Below are positions 27,001 to 34,069 of a DNA stretch of 64,000 nt, one piece after another (position 1 is the stretch's first letter; each line of letters starts with the position of its first letter). The position numbers and the translations under genes are program-made. Location: contig NZ_JABAHZ010000003.1 of the NCBI RefSeq assembly GCF_012641265.1, forward strand, positions 186,001 to 250,000, given 5' to 3'. The stretch is from Chitinophaga eiseniae. Lineage in GTDB: Bacteria > Bacteroidota > Bacteroidia > Chitinophagales > Chitinophagaceae. Under the pieces are notes generated by a model. That model saw nothing but the letters and a program-made list of their open reading frames with translations. It was not told where the DNA came from and did not search any database.

Positions 27001-27496
27001 ACGTCCACTGTATGGCCAGGTACCGGTATTATACAATTTCGGGATGCAATATACCGGCAATCGCCTGGGCGCCAACGTTGCCTATAACCATATGGGCTAT
27101 AAGACTTTTGCAACGGGTATGGAACCTAATATCGTAGAATACGAACGTCCGCGTAACCAACTGGATGCACAGATCAGCTATTCATTCCTGAAAAATAAAA
27201 AACTGAATGTAAGGTTCAATATGAGTAATCTGACAAATAGCCCATACCGCTTCTACATCAATAGCAACGACACCTATAAAATCCAGGACAAATGGGCCGG
27301 TCTGGGAGGATCTTATATCACCGCCACGGAATGGTCAGACATTTACGAATGGAAAGATGGCTTCTCACAGAAATATGAGGCGGGCTATTTAGAAATCTCT
27401 TCCGATGGAAAAACTAAAACAAGAGTAGGTGATAAAGAAACCTTTGTCAGGAAGGTAGGCGCTTCATTCAGCTTAACCGCTGCCTATACATTTTAA
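24056..27496 (+). CDS. TonB-dependent outer-membrane receptor with STN domain (not SusC-type)
   Basis: A 1146-residue receptor with a signal peptide (ICFLFSMMLLVANPVSAQ, cut near 26). Domains in order: STN (about 27-105), carboxypeptidase-regulatory-like domain (about 128-200, ISSIGYVSKLVTDVEIKDGQ), TonB plug (about 225-340, LPDKNIGETLKRISGVSTVD and VVRGIAERYNIAMMDGA) and a barrel ending in FSLTAAYTF, with a terminal Phe. The plug follows the classical siderophore/oligosaccharide-receptor pattern rather than the SusC one, and no SusD gene follows. Two small lipoproteins take that place. The STN domain and the upstream sigma/FecR pair mean its expression is induced by its own ligand. The ligand is unknown. 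Confidence 0.94.
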   Translation: MQKRIRCIICFLFSMMLLVANPVSAQVISKSIQLPQKDIKGKEVLALIEKIEPVQFTYGKEVSERLEKVLHFNHSNPSIKEVLETLYKTSGISYSISNGAIILKPAAAPGNTLDEGATLTGNGRVAGKIIDDETGDPLPAVTIRIGSLGTTSKTDGSFSIPLSKGKYQVQISSIGYVSKLVTDVEIKDGQVFQLNVTMKRQKGTLTGVVITSSASRESTASLYTRQKNEAGISNGISREQISALPDKNIGETLKRISGVSTVDNRRVVVRGIAERYNIAMMDGAVLPSTDVQVRDFEFDIIPSNLIDNVIVSKTATPDMSFGFGGGLIQVNTFAIPNENFTTVSAGTKYISGSTGKDFLGYGRGKKDYLGFDDGGRNHFPKDLMAFTNDNYRLTDPNATPSPGVTPITPAMIAAQNQRIGGFERLGTRTYKAAPGQNYQFSLGRNYNVNNSRFGFVASLSYRNEQAIDDIPRFERGNWEKIGNDRYDAITGEELLPTFSNQYNFVTSWGALLNAGWSSKHHKITMRNFYSRVFNNQFSRIVGWGNEIGGELPEIREYDRPKFIDMLQNRINGEHTFGAFKFEWNIARNSVTNNELDAVEAWLYPYKTLNGTVYNVAPTALTNPGYGTFNRAQYYYRETNKIAEGALSYQFKLAGQKQVVKTGYQFMERHGLYDWIILPIGSVQTANSVYPYVPVQQWGQFLDFKNPLKDLLYYPAAFSRNGYEGKNNNQAIYAMFDNRFTKSLRLVWGVRAEYYKYERFKNSANDLAIDKLIEQGEKTKYVDPETGKIVTATANPETEEKTWRYLPSASLTATPFSNFNIRAAYSQSVVRPALIENSLMIRYDPSIAGYRRNEGVLSTVINHYDFRLEWYPKAGEVISFGYFYKYFDQPVELYRNWTDASMRVYLTTSNSEWAKVHGWEADLRKSLGFIYPGWKFLDQLYASANLTLQTSVVQAAEYGGKSMSADIYGNTYSYRTKKLVKEKRPLYGQVPVLYNFGMQYTGNRLGANVAYNHMGYKTFATGMEPNIVEYERPRNQLDAQISYSFLKNKKLNVRFNMSNLTNSPYRFYINSNDTYKIQDKWAGLGGSYITATEWSDIYEWKDGFSQKYEAGYLEISSDGKTKTRVGDKETFVRKVGASFSLTAAYTF

Positions 27497-27525
27497 TGTT
27501 TCTCCAGTTTCCTAAAAACAAAAAA

Positions 27526-28314
27526 ATGAAAATCATTAATATCTTATTTGCTGTAGTGACAGGAACTTTACTGACAACAATGCTGGCCTGTAGTAAACAG
27601 CACCACGACTTCCTTTACGAAGATAATATGCTGGCGGTAACCGTGAAAGGTTACAACGCAAGCAACGAAACATTAGCCATCAAACTCGACACCTTCCCCA
27701 TTACCGATGCTGCCCCCGGCAAGTTCGATGCCACGAGTGGCTGTATCATCCCTGCGGGTCAGTCTACCTTACAACTAAGTATCACAGAAACAGGCACTGG
27801 TAAAACGGTCATGAGTAAAGCGTTGAAAAAGGAAGACAGCCCCGCAAATATTGAATTCTTCTATTTCAACGGGCAGGTCAGCAAAATGCCCGAAATACCT
27901 GCATTCGAAAATGATAAAATCAAAATATCCTACCTATTCACGCCTACGGTTACCAAATATGCTGAACCTGTAGACATTGTTTTGGGTAAATACTACTTTA
28001 CACCAAAAGTCTTCGAAGAAATTACCCGGATCAAAAATGTAAAGCCTAATGAATTTTCAGCACCAGTAACCATTTCAACGTTCTCTACTACCGGACAGGT
28101 ATATAACGGACAGCCCACAGCGGTGCTATTCCTCGTTTATATTTATAAAGCAGGCACCAACGAATTTTATACGGCAGGATCTGAATATACCTGGCATACC
28201 ACCGCTACTACTGCGCCTAAGCCCGCCGCTTCAACAGCAGCATCCAGGGTATATATATTCGAAGAAACGCCTGTTGGTAACAGCATGAGATTCACTAAAA
28301 AATTAGAACTCTAA
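27526..28314 (+). CDS. Surface lipoprotein of the TonB-receptor operon (paralogue 1), function unknown
   Basis: A 262-residue lipoprotein starting at 27526 (MKIINILFAVVTGTLLTTMLACSKQ), lipobox MLAC with Cys22. An in-frame ATG at 27496 overlaps the receptor stop by one base and would weaken the signal peptide. The mature part opens with LAVTVKGYNASNETLAIKLD and later has FFYFNGQVSKMPEIP and IKNVKPNEFSAPVTI. The next protein has matching segments in the same order, so the two are paralogues. I do not recognise the family. By position it may take the role of SusD as ligand-binding partner of the receptor at 24056; this is inference. Confidence 0.82.
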   Translation: MKIINILFAVVTGTLLTTMLACSKQHHDFLYEDNMLAVTVKGYNASNETLAIKLDTFPITDAAPGKFDATSGCIIPAGQSTLQLSITETGTGKTVMSKALKKEDSPANIEFFYFNGQVSKMPEIPAFENDKIKISYLFTPTVTKYAEPVDIVLGKYYFTPKVFEEITRIKNVKPNEFSAPVTISTFSTTGQVYNGQPTAVLFLVYIYKAGTNEFYTAGSEYTWHTTATTAPKPAASTAASRVYIFEETPVGNSMRFTKKLEL

Positions 28315-28325
28315 ACACAAACGAA

Positions 28326-29117
28326 ATGAGGAAATTCATTAATTATAAAAAGGTAACGTTATGGCTGTTGTTATTATCAGCAACATTCGCAGCCTGCAAT
28401 AAAGAAGAACAGAATGTCCGGAAAGCCATGCATGTGGTAGTGAATGGCTACAATGGATCAGCCAATACACTCCAGGTAACGATAGATACCACTGTATATG
28501 CAGGTGATAAAGTGCTTAAGCCAACAGCAAAATTTGAATTCAACGTTGCATATGCTTACACCGAAAAGCATCAGCAAAAAACAGTGGTGATAACCGATAC
28601 AGTTACTAAACAAGTTGTTTTCACTAAACCTTTACCATCCGGCGATACCAGGGCCGCTGTCAATTTTCTGTACATCAACGGTAAAGTGATGGAGGTACAG
28701 TCACCCGCTGCAGATATATCTACCAATAAACTGGGCTTCTATATTCATTATACAGATAACGAAACACCACTGGATATATCCCTTTACCGGATGGATAATA
28801 ACACCGGCAGGGAATACAGAACCTATTTAGCTAAAAATGTAAAACCTGGTAGCTGGATCTATGTAGATTATTTAGCGGGAGCAGACTTCAATACTAAAAC
28901 CAATGTAGACGATGCTGCCAGTCTTTGGTTTACCAGGACCGGCACTACAGATCAATGGGCATTTGAGGGCGATGAAAACAAAAGCAAAATGTCTGTTTCC
29001 GGTATACAGTTGCCCCTTGCAGGGGAAAAGGGATTGGTACAACAGTATGTAATAACCCCGGGATCATATATGTTGGATTACGCAAGGATGTATTTTCATC
29101 CTGACAGGGTAAGATAA
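28326..29117 (+). CDS. Surface lipoprotein of the TonB-receptor operon (paralogue 2), function unknown
   Basis: A 263-residue lipoprotein with lipobox FAAC (Cys24). It begins 11 bp after paralogue 1. The same ordered segments recur: MHVVVNGYNGSANTLQVTID, VNFLYINGKVMEVQ and LAKNVKPGSWIYVDYL. Overall identity is low, so the duplication is old. It is the last gene of the operon that starts with the sigma factor at 22254 and is followed by a strong hairpin at 29132-29167. The family is unknown to me. Confidence 0.82.
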   Translation: MRKFINYKKVTLWLLLLSATFAACNKEEQNVRKAMHVVVNGYNGSANTLQVTIDTTVYAGDKVLKPTAKFEFNVAYAYTEKHQQKTVVITDTVTKQVVFTKPLPSGDTRAAVNFLYINGKVMEVQSPAADISTNKLGFYIHYTDNETPLDISLYRMDNNTGREYRTYLAKNVKPGSWIYVDYLAGADFNTKTNVDDAASLWFTRTGTTDQWAFEGDENKSKMSVSGIQLPLAGEKGLVQQYVITPGSYMLDYARMYFHPDRVR

Positions 29118-29131
29118 AAACTTCCTGTAAG

Positions 29132-29167
29132 CCATGCCTCAAAAAGCGGGTGCTTTTTGAGGCATGG
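29132..29167 (+). terminator. Long hairpin after the lipoprotein operon
   Basis: A 16-bp perfect stem (29132-29147 with 29152-29167) and a 4-nt loop, partly extendable with a bulge. No T-run follows directly, but the stem carries an internal A5/T5 tract. Probably the operon terminator or an mRNA 3'-end stabiliser. Confidence 0.6.
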
Positions 29168-29183
29168 TTACAGATACCCGTAA

Positions 29184-29239
29184 AAGGGCATAAAAAAACG
29201 GAATACCCAGTGGTTATACTGTTTATTCCGTTTCGTGGA
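29184..29239. repeat. Left copy of the 56-bp direct repeat (duplicated ssrA terminator)
   Basis: Matches 30894-30949 at 53 of 56 positions and keeps the terminator stem AACGGAATA/TATTCCGTT with its A-run. The next bases (to about 29262) still resemble the T-arm and acceptor end of tmRNA on the minus strand (GTTCGATT ... CCC ... TCCAC). Confidence 0.85.
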
Positions 29240-29499
29240 ATTGAAGGGGACTCAATCGAACATTCTGACAATTCGGAAGACTCAATTAACAGCTTTACCC
29301 CATACTACAATTCATAAATACCTAGGCAAGTCCCGGTTTCTCAAATACAAGCTCTCCAACAAGTCAAGTTATATATTAAAAAAACTCATTATGTTTCCCT
29401 GCTTCGGTTATGGAGGCTTCGGTTTCATTTAAGTCAAATAAAGGCTAATTTTTTAATAAAAAATGTCGTATCTTTGCTATCAAATTATATTGATAATCA
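29240..29499 (+). other. Upstream region of the AbiE module
   Basis: 260 bp between the left repeat and the antitoxin gene. I see no credible gene. It is AT-rich near the right end and holds the -7 element at 29469-29476. The first 23 bp look like a decayed tmRNA or tRNA 3' end. Confidence 0.5.
29469..29476 (+). promoter_or_regulatory. -7 promoter element (TATCTTTG) of the AbiE operon
   Basis: A perfect TAnnTTTG match 23 bp before the ATG at 29500. The expected -33 position is A/T-rich but not TTTG. In AbiE systems the antitoxin usually represses this promoter. Confidence 0.6.
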
Positions 29500-29913
29500 A
29501 TGAAAAAGAAAAGGACTTTGGAAAACAAAATGTCTGAGCGCATCCGTCGGACAAAGTCTACCGTATTGCTTAGACAAGACTTTGCGGATCTGGGCGATTA
29601 TGACCAGGTCGGCCGCGGGCTTAAATCATTGACTGAAAAACAAAAGCTCGTCAAAATTAGCCAAGGGATATATGCCAAAACCAGGAAATCATTGGCCACT
29701 GGGAAGATTATCCCTGTAGAACCGTTGCCAGATCTGGCAAAAAAGGCTTTGAACAGGCTCGGTGTTAAGACAACGGATACAAAAGCGGAAATCGCTTATC
29801 GGCAAGGACGATCTACTCAAATACCGACAGGCCGTCAGATAGGTGTAAACAAGCGGGTAACTCGCAAAATTGGGCTCAACGAAGCATATATTAATTTTGA
29901 GTATGCCAGATAA
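29500..29913 (+). CDS. AbiEi-like / DUF6088-type antitoxin of a type IV toxin-antitoxin pair
   Basis: A 137-residue basic protein. The N-terminal half has the winged-helix pattern of AbiEi-like antitoxins (RIRRTKSTVLLRQDFADLGD, then VGRGLKSLTEKQKLVKISQG and IYAK). The C-terminal half (about 75-137) ends in RKIGLNEAYINFEYAR. The length fits the short DUF6088 group, which has the DNA-binding domain but not the full AbiEi C-terminal domain. It overlaps the toxin start by 11 bp, so the two are coupled. AbiEi proteins repress their operon and counter the AbiEii nucleotidyltransferase. An alternative start is Met11 (29530). Confidence 0.78.
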   Translation: MKKKRTLENKMSERIRRTKSTVLLRQDFADLGDYDQVGRGLKSLTEKQKLVKISQGIYAKTRKSLATGKIIPVEPLPDLAKKALNRLGVKTTDTKAEIAYRQGRSTQIPTGRQIGVNKRVTRKIGLNEAYINFEYAR

Positions 29914-30829
29914 ACAATTAATCGAAGACGTTGCAATTGAACTGGGCATCAGCAAAGCTTTCGTTGAAAAGGACTGGCATGTGGTACAGGTGCTCAAAAT
30001 AATTTCTTCTATCCAAGCAGAGGGTCTTCGGCTTACTTTTAGTGGAGGAACATCCTTATCAAAAGCACATAAAATTCTACAACGCTTCTCTGAAGACATA
30101 GACTTCACGGTAACAACGGATGAAGAACTAAGCAGGTCTCAACTACGAAAGAGACTGTCCAATTTAAAACACATAGTCACAGATGCCGTGGCTAAAGCTT
30201 ATACAATAAAGCCAGGTAGCGAAAAATCGCTCAATGAAAACAAGTTCTTTACTTTTTTGGTAGCATATCCAACCTATTATAATGGGCAGGAAGGCATGAG
30301 GCCTGATATTAAAGTCGAAGTTTCTTATAACAAGTTAAATCTTCCTGTCGTTCAAAAACCTATTGCTTCCTTCATTAACGAAGTAACCCAGGCTGGCCCT
30401 GAAATTGAAGCTATTACCTGCACGGACCCAATAGAAAATGCAGCAGATAAGCTCAGCGCTACGGTTTGGCGAATCATTGATCGTGACCGAACTGCGGAAG
30501 AAGATGATCCTACTATTATACGCCACATACACGATCTCCATATGCTGAGTGGTAAGGCATTAAAGCATCCTTCATTTAAATCGCTTTGCATCGATACCAT
30601 TGCCAGGGACGATTCCCGGTGTAAGAAGATAGCGGGATGGCCGATGCCTCAAAAATTTGCAGCGGTCATGGAGATTTTTAAATCCGATGGAGCATACACG
30701 GCCGAATATCAAACCTTTGTAGACGGCATGTCGTATACGCCTAACACAAACACCCCAACCTTTAACCAGGCTATCAATACCTTACAACAAGTGATGCAGT
30801 TTCTTGTCGCCGAAAATAATACCGAGTAG
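29903..30829 (+). CDS. AbiEii/AbiGii-like nucleotidyltransferase toxin
   Basis: A 308-residue protein; start 29903 (MPDKQLIEDVAIELGISKAF) inside the end of the antitoxin gene. An earlier ATG at 29870 only adds residues not seen in the family. The nucleotidyltransferase site is present: SGGTSLSKAH (Gly48, Gly49) followed by RFSEDIDF with Asp65 and Asp67. AbiEii toxins transfer nucleotides onto RNA acceptors such as tRNA and cause growth arrest or phage-abortive infection. Length and layout (catalytic N-terminus, helical C-terminus) fit. The active-site residues look intact, so it is probably functional. Confidence 0.85.
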   Translation: MPDKQLIEDVAIELGISKAFVEKDWHVVQVLKIISSIQAEGLRLTFSGGTSLSKAHKILQRFSEDIDFTVTTDEELSRSQLRKRLSNLKHIVTDAVAKAYTIKPGSEKSLNENKFFTFLVAYPTYYNGQEGMRPDIKVEVSYNKLNLPVVQKPIASFINEVTQAGPEIEAITCTDPIENAADKLSATVWRIIDRDRTAEEDDPTIIRHIHDLHMLSGKALKHPSFKSLCIDTIARDDSRCKKIAGWPMPQKFAAVMEIFKSDGAYTAEYQTFVDGMSYTPNTNTPTFNQAINTLQQVMQFLVAENNTE

Positions 30830-30893
30830 TTTTTTACGACTACAATTAATCGACATGTCTGGCTGAGCAAATCAGCGAAAACGCGCTACAGTT

Positions 30894-30949
30894 AAGGGCA
30901 TAAAAAAACGGAATACCCAGTGGTCATACTGTTTATTCCGTTCTGTGGA
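30894..30949. repeat. Right copy of the 56-bp direct repeat (ssrA 3' end and terminator)
   Basis: Holds the last 4 bases of the tmRNA gene and its terminator; partner of 29184-29239. The 1710-bp offset is the length of the inserted unit. Confidence 0.85.
30901..30942 (-). terminator. Rho-independent terminator of ssrA
   Basis: On the minus strand AACGGAATA pairs with TATTCCGTT, with an 18-nt loop and a following run of T. It starts 4 bp after the mature tmRNA end. Confidence 0.85.
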
Positions 30950-31316
30950 GATGGCGGGAATCGAACCCGCGTCCAAACATATTCGCCGAAAGCTTTCTAC
31001 ATGCTTATTTATGCATTGTTTTGTCGGAACTCAGCAGGGGCATAACGAACCAACCTCGTTCTTATCCGTTTAGCTTCAGTACTCACTCACGGAAACCATG
31101 AGCACCTATCCCTATGGGTTTGATGATTCAGCGGCGGGAGTCGCATAAGGCGACAACTCCAGGCGGCTATAATGGGTGTCTAATCTCTGATTAGGCAGCC
31201 ATGGCGTAGTTAGATTCGCCAATTAGAGTTTGGGTATTCAGATTATCGTGCTAATTATCCAACGCACGGCATGCTTACACTCTCAAAGATCTATGCTGTC
31301 AAAACCAGGCATCCCC
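30946..31316 (-). ncRNA. ssrA: Transfer-messenger RNA (tmRNA)
   Basis: 371 nt on the minus strand. The 5' end reads GGGGATGCCTGGTTTTGACA, a tmRNA hallmark, and the 3' end GGGTTCGATTCCCGCCATC plus TCCA. The acceptor stem GGGGATG pairs with CATCTCC (one G-U), and the T-arm is canonical. After the discriminator A comes CAG, so the terminal CCA is not encoded and must be added. The tag reading frame is at 31220-31191: GESNYAMAA then TAA, with the alanine-alanine end recognised by tail-specific proteases. tmRNA with SmpB rescues stalled ribosomes. It is a one-piece (not permuted) gene. Confidence 0.96.
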
Positions 31317-31330
31317 GGTATTTTAGCTTA

Positions 31331-31338
31331 CAAAGATA
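31331..31338 (-). promoter_or_regulatory. -7 promoter element (TATCTTTG) of ssrA
   Basis: A perfect TAnnTTTG on the minus strand, 14 bp before the mature 5' end of tmRNA. It lies only a few bases after the T-run of the rseP terminator. Confidence 0.6.
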
Positions 31339-31340
31339 AG

Positions 31341-31385
31341 AAAAAAATGGAACATTTGATGAGATCATGTCATCAAATGTTCCAT
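31341..31385 (-). terminator. Rho-independent terminator after rseP
   Basis: A 15-bp perfect stem (31347-31361 with 31371-31385, 9-nt loop), followed on the minus strand by seven T. It ends the rseP transcript just before the ssrA promoter. Confidence 0.9.
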
Positions 31386-31391
31386 TTTTAC

Positions 31392-32726
31392 TTAAAATAA
31401 TTTACTCACCAGGTTTCTCCAAACGTCCAGCCCATTGGCAAACAATAGTAAGCCAAACAGGATAACCATTCCGAAAATCTGGGCATATTCCAGGAATTTC
31501 TCGCTGGGCTTACGGCCGGTAATGATCTCGTACAATAAGAAGAGCACGTGACCACCATCCAGGGCCGGAATAGGCAATATATTCATGAAAGCCAGGATAA
31601 TGGATAAGAAAGCCGTCATTTCCCAGAACATACGCCAGTCCCATACTTCGGGAAACAGGTTACCGATGCTCATAAAACCACCCAGCGATTCCGTTACCCG
31701 CACTTCCTTGGAAACAAAGATCAGGCGCAGCTGCTGTACATACTTCACCAGTTTTTCTATGCTCTTGCTAAAACCTGCCGGAATCGCTTCCAGGAAAGTA
31801 TAGGTCTTGGTTTTATATTCAAACGGGTCTTTGGGATATACGCCAAACTGACCTTTATCATTCAGTTTTGCAGCCAGGTTCAGCGTATCGTTGCCACGGA
31901 TCACACTCACAATCACATCTTCATTCTTATGCTTCTTAACTTCCTTCGCAAAATCGCTGAAGTAAGGCAATGCTATACCGTTGAGGGCTATGAGCCGGTC
32001 GCCTCTCTTCACGCCTACCGCGGCAGCAGCGCTACCAGGCTGTGTACTATCGGCCACATAAGGGAAACGGGGCACCGCAAAAGGAGCCTTCTGCTTCAGC
32101 AATTGACGGATAAATCCATCTGGGATGGGCAGATCTATCGCTTTTCCATCGCGTTCTATTTGGATACTTTTAGCTTCGTGCAGGATCACGTCTCCCGGGA
32201 TGGCATCAAATGCTTCAACGGTACGATGATCGATGGTCAGGATCTTATCCCCATCCTGCATACCGATGCTGCGGGCCAGCGAATCAGTTACTACGCCGTA
32301 TTTGGCAGCAGCAGTAGGTAAATAGGTTTCACCCCAGTACCACAACATCATCGCATAGATGAAAAATGCCAGTACAATGTTAACCGTTACCCCTCCTATC
32401 ATAATGATCAGACGCTGCCACGCCGGCTTGGCCCGGAACTCCCAGGGCTGCGCAGGTTTGGCCATCTGCTCCTTATCCATGCTTTCATCTATCATACCGG
32501 ATATCTTCACATATCCTCCCAATGGTAGCCAACCTACACCATATTCTGTTTCCCCTTTTTTAATTTTAAAAAGAGAAAACCATGGATCAAAGAACAAATA
32601 GAATTTTTCCACCCTGGTTTTGAACAGTTTGGCCGGGATAAAATGGCCTAACTCATGCAATACTACCAAAATAGAGAGTGACAGTAATAACTGCCCGGCC
32701 TTCACCAATATTACCTCTGTAGTCAT
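31392..32726 (-). CDS. rseP: RseP-like site-2 intramembrane zinc metalloprotease
   Basis: A 444-residue inner-membrane protease of the M50 family. The zinc motif HELGH (His24, Glu25, His28) is in the first membrane helix. Central PDZ regions lie at about 120-320 (AAVGVKRGDRLIALNGIALP). The third zinc ligand is in NILPIPALDGGHVLFLL near 380-396. A C-terminal membrane segment completes the fold. Homologues cut membrane-bound anti-sigma factors and remnant signal peptides. It follows dxr (85-bp gap) in the same direction, a common pairing. In a window with three FecR proteins it is a candidate for the protease that completes FecR processing; this is inference. Confidence 0.93.
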   Translation of the reverse strand: MTTEVILVKAGQLLLSLSILVVLHELGHFIPAKLFKTRVEKFYLFFDPWFSLFKIKKGETEYGVGWLPLGGYVKISGMIDESMDKEQMAKPAQPWEFRAKPAWQRLIIMIGGVTVNIVLAFFIYAMMLWYWGETYLPTAAAKYGVVTDSLARSIGMQDGDKILTIDHRTVEAFDAIPGDVILHEAKSIQIERDGKAIDLPIPDGFIRQLLKQKAPFAVPRFPYVADSTQPGSAAAAVGVKRGDRLIALNGIALPYFSDFAKEVKKHKNEDVIVSVIRGNDTLNLAAKLNDKGQFGVYPKDPFEYKTKTYTFLEAIPAGFSKSIEKLVKYVQQLRLIFVSKEVRVTESLGGFMSIGNLFPEVWDWRMFWEMTAFLSIILAFMNILPIPALDGGHVLFLLYEIITGRKPSEKFLEYAQIFGMVILFGLLLFANGLDVWRNLVSKLF

Positions 32727-32811
32727 TTAGTTGTTTCTGCTTTAATCTGCCTAATATATCAGTTTTAATACATATTCAGGCAAAACTCTTTGTTAATTTT
32801 TTACCGGTAGT

Positions 32812-33978
32812 TTATATAACGATAGCATTGATAAGGGATGCGGCGTGTTCACGTGCAGCATTATCGCACTCGTAATAATCATGCAGGGAAGGTGTGGCTA
32901 TAAACGGTATTTTAACCAGCGTTTCTTCAATTACTTCCGTCATTTGCAGGAAGCCTATCCTGTTTTTCAGGAAAGCATTGACCACTTCCTCATTCGCCGC
33001 ATTCATCACGCAGGCAGCATTACCGCCCTTATGCATGGCATCTGTGGCAATAGCGAGGTTACGGAAAGTTTTGGTATCCGGCTGCTCAAAAGTGAGGGAT
33101 GGATAATTTCTGAAGGAAAACCGGGGAAAATCATTGGCCAAACGGTCAGGATATCCCAGGGCATATTGTATAGGCAACTTCATATCCGGCAATCCCATCT
33201 GGGCTTTCAGAGATCCGTCTACAAACTGCACCATGGAGTGAATAATGGATTGGGCATGTATCACCACTTCAATATTTTCCGGCGCCAGTCCAAACAGCCA
33301 GCGGGCTTCAATCATTTCCAACCCCTTATTCATCAGGGTAGCGGAATCGATGGTGATTTTAGCGCCCATGCTCCAGTTGGGATGTTGCAGCGCATGGTCT
33401 TTCTTTACATTGATCAGGAAGTTCGGCTTCTTTCCCAGGAAAGGCCCGCCGGAAGCGGTGAGTATCACCTTTTCTACCTTGGTAAACGGCTCTCCCAGCA
33501 AACACTGGAAAATAGCCGAATGCTCAGAATCTACCGGGATAATGGGCACATTTTTCCTGCGGGCGGTAGCCATCACAATATCCCCGGCTACTACCAGGGT
33601 TTCTTTGTTGGCCAGCGCCACGGGCGTCCCCTGTTCAATTGCGGCTAAAGTGGGCGCCAGACCGGCAAATCCCATAATAGCAGCCAGCATCATGTCGATC
33701 GAACTCCAGGCAGCTACTTCTACCATCGCTTTCGGACCGGCAAATACTTTAATACCTTTATCAAATAAAATGTCTTTTACCTGTTTGTACTTTGCTTCGC
33801 TGCCTATAACAACCGCATTGGGCTTAAATTTCAGCGCCTGCTCTATGAGCAGGTCTGCATTCTGCTGAGCAGTCAGCACTTCTACACTAAACCTGTCGGG
33901 ATGCGCAGCGATCACCTCCAGGGCCTGTATGCCGATAGAACCGGTGGATCCGAAAATGGCAATCTTTCGTTTATTCAT
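32812..33978 (-). CDS. dxr: 1-deoxy-D-xylulose 5-phosphate reductoisomerase
   Basis: A 388-residue enzyme of the non-mevalonate isoprenoid pathway, converting DXP to MEP with NADPH. The N-terminal NADPH site is IFGSTGSIGIQALEVI. The catalytic region has VDSEHSAIFQCL (metal-binding Asp and Glu) and the flexible loop and helices ILTASGGPF and NWSMGAKITIDSATLMNKGLE (only part quoted: WSMGAKITIDSATLMNKG). The C-terminal domain has NAANEEVVNAFL. Full length. It lies between a GH3-family gene and rseP on the minus strand. Confidence 0.96.
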   Translation of the reverse strand: MNKRKIAIFGSTGSIGIQALEVIAAHPDRFSVEVLTAQQNADLLIEQALKFKPNAVVIGSEAKYKQVKDILFDKGIKVFAGPKAMVEVAAWSSIDMMLAAIMGFAGLAPTLAAIEQGTPVALANKETLVVAGDIVMATARRKNVPIIPVDSEHSAIFQCLLGEPFTKVEKVILTASGGPFLGKKPNFLINVKKDHALQHPNWSMGAKITIDSATLMNKGLEMIEARWLFGLAPENIEVVIHAQSIIHSMVQFVDGSLKAQMGLPDMKLPIQYALGYPDRLANDFPRFSFRNYPSLTFEQPDTKTFRNLAIATDAMHKGGNAACVMNAANEEVVNAFLKNRIGFLQMTEVIEETLVKIPFIATPSLHDYYECDNAAREHAASLINAIVI

Positions 33979-34069
33979 TACGGTGATTTACTTTTTTACA
34001 GTTAACAAAAAATGAAGAATCAGCTGCCGGCATATGCCCAACAGCTGGTAATGCAGCTTGAATCGCCGG

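Larger units (their letters stand above)
29184..30949. mobile_element. Small genomic island with AbiE-type module at the ssrA 3' end
   Basis: A 1.77-kb segment bounded by direct repeats of 56 bp (29184-29239 and 30894-30949, three mismatches). It carries only the AbiEi-like and AbiEii-like genes. The right repeat covers the ssrA terminator and the last bases of ssrA, a common insertion site for islands. No integrase, transposase or excisionase is present. It would therefore be a remnant, a passively mobilised element or a duplication product. The boundaries are seen directly; the integration history is inference. Confidence 0.6.

Noticed and set aside
29132..29167. Long hairpin as the terminal inverted repeat of an insertion sequence
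   Set aside because: There is no transposase and no matching second end; it lies directly after the operon, as a transcript-end hairpin would.
29184..30949. AbiE segment as a prophage or integrative conjugative element
   Set aside because: Only two genes are present, with no integrase, structural, replication or transfer genes.
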